Of a stretch of DNA of 64,000 bases, positions 57,836 to 64,000 are shown in pieces (within the stretch, counting starts at the first letter, position 1; each line of letters opens with the position of its first letter). The stretch comes from Pardosa pseudoannulata (lineage: Eukaryota > Arthropoda > Arachnida > Araneae > Lycosidae): assembly GCA_032207245.1 (NCBI GenBank), contig CM063503.1, positions 61,427,840-61,491,839 on the forward strand, read 5' to 3'. Under the pieces are notes generated by a model, which did no database searches, had not been told where the DNA came from, and saw only the letters and a list, made by a program, of their open reading frames with translations. The position numbers were made by a program, and so were the translations under genes.

Positions 57836-57900
57836 TAAATATATATACATAGATATGAATATTCTAGTTATGTGTGTGTGTGTATAGCATAAAATGTAAG
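57650..57900. repeat. two (AT)n microsatellites inside a short direct repeat
   Basis: AT runs at about 57664-57710 and 57805-57845, then GTGTGTGT. 'TATAGCATAAAATGTAA(A)GCC' occurs on both sides (about 57624 and 57884). Confidence 0.85.
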
Positions 57901-59015
57901 CCACAAATAGAGAGAAAAAGTACACAGCTAAGAGCACATGGCTTAAAAAGCCGTTGGTTTCATCTAAATTACTTATATGATTTTTAAAATTCAAAATCAT
58001 TGACTTTAAAATCATTCCCTTAATTTTTTCCTTTTATTCCCTCAGTTCTTATTACAAATTGTTGATTTTTTTTCTGTACTCAACTCAATATCTGCTTCAG
58101 TTCTTTCACCTCAAGTTCATTTAATTTTTCTCTTACTGCTTGTTGCCCAGATCAGTATTAGAGAGCCTGGTCCAGGAAACTCTGTAAATACCTATCTGAT
58201 GAATTCTGAGGAATTTTCTTCACTCAGTCTGCTTTTACAAACCATTGTATGTTCTCGCATTGAGAATGTTGCTCGACCGAAGAAATGAAATGGCTATCTC
58301 CATACTTTTTCTCTCAATTAGCACCTTACACTATAAACTATACAGTTATTTGCGTACTAGACTACTTCCCAAATCTTACCCTTCTTCAGATTTTGAATCT
58401 ATGTTGTGTGTAATATTTTTTTTGTTTGCAACGCTACAGTCATTTATTTTGAAGCACGAGCGATAATTATACTGGGACAAATATCTATGGAGATCCAGAC
58501 AAACAGAGAAATTCGAACATCCGGTCTACATTTTTTTTAACTATCAGAATATTACCAGCCAACATTCTCTGGTGATTTTTAGTAACGGAAGAAACGCGAA
58601 ATATACTTGGCATAATCGTATGTGCCATTTAACACGTTGAGCACGACGTATGCCCATGATGGCTAGCAGTGGACGTTTCGTTTTGATGGTGTCAGTGCCT
58701 CCAGATAGACAGTAAACTTTCCTTTCAAAGACCACTGTCAGTCCACAGTAACATGTTACGTGTACATTATATTTTGCTAAATTTCTTCAAAGTTTTTAGC
58801 GATTTTCTGTTCCACAGACTTACTTTTTAACAAGATAATACCCGACCACATATCGCAAATATTTCTATGAATTGTCTTGGAGCTTAACCAACACTTCCTT
58901 GGCCAGCGATATTTTCAGATTTCTCTCGCATACCACACATTCGGGAACTTATTTAAAGACGATTGTAACTATCTCGGAATGTGCCTGATTTAATCAGACA
59001 GTTGATTGAGTAATG
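57901..59015. other. AT-rich DNA, nothing recognised
   Basis: A lone 'TTAACACGTTGAGCACGACG' at about 58630 looks like one end of a TTAA element, but no partner end was found. Short frames at 58245-58735 are unrecognised. Confidence 0.4.
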
Positions 59016-59017
<2 letters not shown>

Positions 59018-59052
<35 letters not shown>

Positions 59053-59056
59053 TTAT

Positions 59057-59116
<60 letters not shown>

Positions 59117-59196
59117 TATATAAATATTTATAACATATATACATATAAATATATATATATATATATATATAAATATATGTTATTTATATATATATA

Positions 59197-59260
<64 letters not shown>

Positions 59261-59278
59261 CAATATATATATAAATAT

Positions 59279-59361
<83 letters not shown>

Positions 59362-59370
59362 TATATATTG

Positions 59371-59401
<31 letters not shown>

Positions 59402-59486
59402 TATATATATATATATATATACTTATATAATATATACATAATATATATATTTTATTATATTTAATTATAATATATATATAATATTT
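59018..59486. repeat. long imperfect (AT)n tract
   Basis: Over 450 bp of AT with AAT/TTA phase breaks and occasional C or G. Frames are Tyr-Ile artefacts. Confidence 0.95.
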
Positions 59487-59489
59487 TAT

Positions 59490-62400
59490 TTCTTTATTAA
59501 AACATTACATTTTTTAATCTATTTATTATTTGCAAATGCAGATACATACTTTATAAAATGTTGTTTTTAAAATATACAATGAGGTACTTAAATTCTGAAC
59601 TGAAAACATAAAAAAGACACAGTATTGCATAAAATAGTATAACATAAAAATGCATAAGAAAGAAAGGAAGAATTGAATCAAATATACTGTAATTAGGCTC
59701 TAGATTTAAGAACAGTTTTCAGCTCTACATTTATGGCACACTCTTACTACAAGTTCCAAATTGAGACATTCGATCCATTATATTGAGGAATATTCTGTCA
59801 ATCTACTTTATTTATTTGCTTAGCATTTACCAAAATTTGAGTTTATTTCAGGTATTAGAATAATTTGCACTTCTTCTTCTCCAGTATTGGTCTGTAAGTT
59901 TGAAGTTAACTTAATTCTTCATTTTTTTTATCTGTATAGAACATTATGGACTATTTAAAGGACTTTTTTAATTATTGAAATCTAAAAAGCGTTTAGCAAT
60001 CATCATGGAAGAAAAACAAATCGAAAACTAATAGGTAATCTTAATACTGTTATAATGTTTCAAACAAATAATGTTATCGATCGCTTGTATCCAAGAGATA
60101 CAAAATTTCAAAAAATCTGAAAAACAGGAAATATTCCTAAATTGTATTGGTAGTTAAAGCATTACAGTGAAGTAGGTGACCAGATGGACATATGCTAATA
60201 AGGTGAAATTCACAGGAAGTAGTTTTCAGGTGGCTAAATGAACATAGTGACATGTATGTATTTGAAAAATCAGTGCACTCTATTGAATTTTAAAAATCCA
60301 TCAAAATGCACTCCAAAACTGAAAAGAGCTTTGATATGTTTGAAATACTTTGAAGACTCAGGTCATGAACAATCTTTTTAGCAAATATTGGAAATTACTT
60401 TGAAGCATACATATGTGACTTAGGTGACCATACAAATAATTAACTTAAAAATCCCCCATTTTATTTAATTATTACCCTAAAATGCAAACTATTCGTTACG
60501 CCTTTTCTTCCAAACTATGTTTTTAGATAAGAAAAGGGAGTATTTTATTTCTTTTGCATTGTTTTCTTCTGCACATTCACATTACACATGCATATAATGT
60601 TTTCGATTTATATTCTATTCCGATTTAGATTTCTATAAATATTTGTGTAAACTACAGTCATGTTCAACTAATATTTAGACCCTGGATATATGTAATTCTA
60701 CATAATAGCGATCGCACTGAATTTTACAATGAAATATTGGATAATAAATTTCTATTTTTTTTCTCTGCTTCAAATAGAAACTTGAAGTATATTCCTCAGA
60801 ATATAGTATGAAGATAATAATTACATGTAAATATAGATATATTATGAGAAAAAACTATTAAAATATAAATTTTAGCAACTGAAGTGAGGTGTATTTAGAA
60901 CGGTGTTTTGTAGCAACCATTTCATAGTATAGTCCTTGAAATGGGGAATTCATTTCGAGGACCCTTTTCCCCTATAGAAGGACATCCCCCCTTAAAGTTA
61001 GTATATTCTAGAGTTTTAAACACTATTTCAAGGGTTAATCTTTTCCATGGGCAAAACTATTTTTTATTACGTGGGAAATAATGTTTATTAAAAAACCTAT
61101 TTATAACTTATCAAATTTAGAAATCTTAATACGAAATTTTTTAAAATCTGAAGAATTTCAGCAATAAAATAAAATAAATTTTCTGTGACTGTATCTTCTT
61201 CATAATTCTTACTGATATGTTTTAAGGTTATTCACAGTGTGAATAAAGATTCGCAAAAGACAACTTCAGAGAAGATATTTTATCTTGTAGTGCTGCCATC
61301 TATGTGTTGTTTTAAGAACTAGAAGCAGAAATTACAGAGAAGAAAGGGGACAAAATGTGACAAATAGGGGATATGAAGAAATTAAAAGCAAAGATATGTA
61401 AGCGATCACAGATGTAGCATAGGCTTTTGATGCTCGGCTACAAATGTTAAATTTGTCTACCCTAATCCATCTACAACAGATTATATTATTTCAACCATCC
61501 AGTTTCCCAAAAAAGATATATTAAACTGCAAGGATTTTATTTCTCTCTAAATATTAAAACTCTTACAAACTAGAAAATAATGTTCTATTGTTAAAACATG
61601 TCTTGCATTCTGTTGATAATAATTGCAACACTAAATGCTAAAGAGGGAGAGGGGTTAAAGAGCTTTCTGTCATTTATAAAAACGTAAAGCTCTTTGAAGT
61701 AAAAATACATTTGCTTTAAGAAAAGACCTTAAAAATACTAGTATGGGCATATTGAGTAAAATACCTATTTCAAGATAAAGTTTACAGAATTTGGTGAAGA
61801 CATTTTTAATTTCACTCGCATTGCTATTCTCTCTCTCATGGGAGATCGTGTATTATAAACACTATAAATATATTGTGTATTAATTAATCATTACACAGGA
61901 ACTTAAAAAAGGAAATTTAAATTATAAAATAAAAATAATACACAGTTTCTAGACGTTTAAATTAAGTTTAAAACTACATCACAAGCGAGAAGAGTACTTT
62001 GAATTTCAGTTTTTAAAATATACAACTTTTAATTGTACTCTTAAAATAAGCATAATCATTAATGCACAAAGTCTTAATGTTACATAAGACAGATACTAAA
62101 CTCTACCAGAAAACAATTTTTGATTAAAAATGTAAAAGACTTTCGCAAATATTGAGTCATCCAATAACATTTATTATAAATGTTCTTAGTGCTCAGCCTA
62201 TTAGACATTTGCTTCTATTTTTTCATGATATGTAAAGACAAGAAGAAAACTGGATATCAAATTCCACGTACGTTAACTAAATTTATACAATGTAATTATT
62301 TTAAAGTTGGACATTTCAACAAGTTTTATTGTTGCTTAATGACATTCAACTCTCTATAACTAAAAAAAGTACTTTTCTGGTTTAGAAAAGTATACCCAGC

Positions 62401-63635
62401 TTTTTCACAAACACATTAATAGACCAATGTTTAAAAGTTTGAGAGACAGGTAAAAGCAGAGCACCTGGAATAGTTTAATTAAATTACTAATAAGACACAT
62501 AAAAAGGCCAAAATAAAAAAAATGATTTTTAAGTTTTGAAATAGGGATATAAGAAAAAGAAACAGGTGTTAGGGAAGTAAAATAACCATTCAACTGGAAA
62601 ATTTTCATTTGAATATAAAACTTACACCTAGTTTAAGTTTTATGAAGCTAAAAATTTGACAATTTTTGTGAAATTATTTTTTTGTGTGTAGGTGCTTTGT
62701 GAATTAAATTATATTAAAAGAAAATAAAAATCCAGTAGACATTTTTGCGAAGTAAAGTGCGGTATCATTTACTCACAGACATTTTTAAAGTTTCTTTTTC
62801 TCTTTTTTTCACTCTTTTTATACGGAAAATGGTTCTTCTGAAGTTGCCAGCACCAAGCTCTCTGGTTGATATAGTCTATCTCGTATAAATTTGTGAAATA
62901 TTTTTGACTGGATCTGAGAGGAAAAAAACTAAGTTTTAAGAAAGATTAAATTAAGATGCTCACAAATTATTCTCTTTGTTTTCCTTCTCGACTGCTTTTA
63001 TAAGTGAAAACACTCATTTCATTTCACTTTCAGAAGGATTGCAGGCGTACTCTTGACAAAATGCAGATAAATGACGTCATAAAAATACAACGGTTAATTT
63101 CACATGTTATTGGCATTTTTGTTAAAAACTTTTTATTTTTTCCTGTAATTTTTCTCTAAATTATTCAATTGACATAATTCGATCGATTCGATTGCATAAA
63201 TATATTCATATATCCATTATGTATGCATTGAAATAAAAAAATCAAATATATTGAAGAAATGATTGATATCACAAAAAGTTTTCATGAAGTATAATCTAAG
63301 AATTATGAAACTTTATGCACATATAAACTGAAGTATAAGTAAATTAATTGTATCAAAAATATTTTTTTAGTATAAGCAAATACATTTGAAAAATTTATTT
63401 TTTCTGAAATTTTTTGTTAATATTTAAATCAATACTTCCTAATTAATTTTTCACGGAATCCGACAAAAATTAAGTAAATATTTTGGAAGAATATATAAAA
63501 AGTTAAGTATTAAGGAGCATGACAAAATTTACAGACACAAATTTAAAAACAGCATTTTGAAATAAAACTATCTGATATCTAAATATAATTTTAAAGTGGT
63601 TAATTTTGTTATGCTTTAATGTGTATATACTGAAA
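59490..63635. other. 4.1 kb AT-rich DNA, almost nothing recognised
   Basis: No coding frame, RNA gene or element boundary. At about 62150-62280 a diverged single copy of the 170-bp unit of the array at 21425 is visible ('GAGTCATCCAATAACATTTA'). Confidence 0.5.
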
Positions 63636-64000
63636 GTTTCATAATTCGAAGTTAATAATTTAGAAGCACGCTTTGTAAACCTTTCCGTTCCTTTAAAGCC
63701 TATTTCAATTAGTGTATTAAACTATGTTTTAATATATTATGATCCTTTTATTTCAATGCATGTACAGTCGATGTATGCCAACATTTATGCAAGTGAGAGT
63801 GATATGAATTTCACACTTGTTTATTTAGCAGTGTTTTTATAGCAGTTTCATAACTCGAAGTTAATAACTTAGAAACACGCTTTGTAAAATTTTTCATTCC
63901 TTTAAAGTGTACCTCAATTAATATATTAAGCTATACTTTAATATATTATGATCCTTTTATTTCAATACATGTACAATCGATATACGCCAACATTTATACA
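63636..64000. repeat. tandem repeat, 209-bp unit, runs off the window
   Basis: 'GTTTCATAA(T/C)TCGAAGTTAATAA' starts at 63636 and 63845. Both units continue 'ATATTATGATCCTTTTATTT' and 'GCCAACATTTAT'. Confidence 0.9.

Noticed and set aside
58630..58735. Another TTAA element starting TTAACACGTTGAGCAC
   Set aside because: No matching inverted end with TTAA was found within 2 kb.
61020..61660. AAGGGTTAAT and GGGGTTAAAG as MITE ends
   Set aside because: No inverted partner ends with TTAA in range; probably chance.

Overview
The window is AT-rich eukaryotic repeat DNA. It is packed with long (AT)n, (CA)n and (GATA)n microsatellites, tRNA-derived SINEs and many kinds of DNA transposon. The mix (Tc1-, hAT-, pogo- and piggyBac-like elements, Helitrons, gypsy and non-LTR relics) fits an invertebrate, most likely an arthropod such as an arachnid. 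The sequence alone does not fix the species. I see no intact host protein gene, no rRNA and no convincing functional tRNA gene. Nearly all long open frames are microsatellite translations, inverted-repeat shadows or transposon relics.

Layout. 0-9.6 kb: SINEs, a complete Helitron-type element (2756-3412), a pogo-type MITE, an hAT-type MITE with 8-bp target duplication, and the first copy of an unclassified repeat with an open frame. 9.6-15.3 kb: a MITE with about 130-bp terminal inverted repeats, then three tandem arrays. 15.3-19 kb: a segmental duplication whose left copy carries a TTAA-flanked MITE and a solo-LTR-like insertion that the right copy lacks. 19-25.5 kb: gypsy LTR/RT remnant, a second Helitron, a tandem array, a Tc1-like relic split by a truncated SINE, and a TTAA element. 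26-29 kb: a duplicated segment with long microsatellites and two MITEs. 29-38 kb: second copy of the ORF-bearing repeat, several MITEs and a pogo relic. 38-43.5 kb: a Helitron, a tandem duplication of about 950 bp, a nested hAT element with a broken transposase, and SINEs. 46-50.5 kb: a non-LTR retrotransposon RT relic interrupted by a TTAA MITE and a nearly intact Tc1 element. 52-53.4 kb: a TTAA element holding a 696-bp palindrome with a pure AT core. 54-56.3 kb: a 303-bp tandem array and another TTAA element. 56.3-64 kb: mostly featureless AT-rich DNA.

The most notable theme is a dense set of at least thirteen short elements flanked by TTAA (piggyBac-type target duplication), in about nine or ten families. 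Most have a short CCC- or CAC-start terminal repeat and a subterminal palindrome roughly 12-22 bp from the end. For five of them the pre-insertion site can be read inside this same window, either in a paralogous copy or as a reading frame that resumes across the insertion. No element here carries an intact transposase. The nearest is the Tc1 element at 48743-50248, whose 342-codon frame has a single internal stop.
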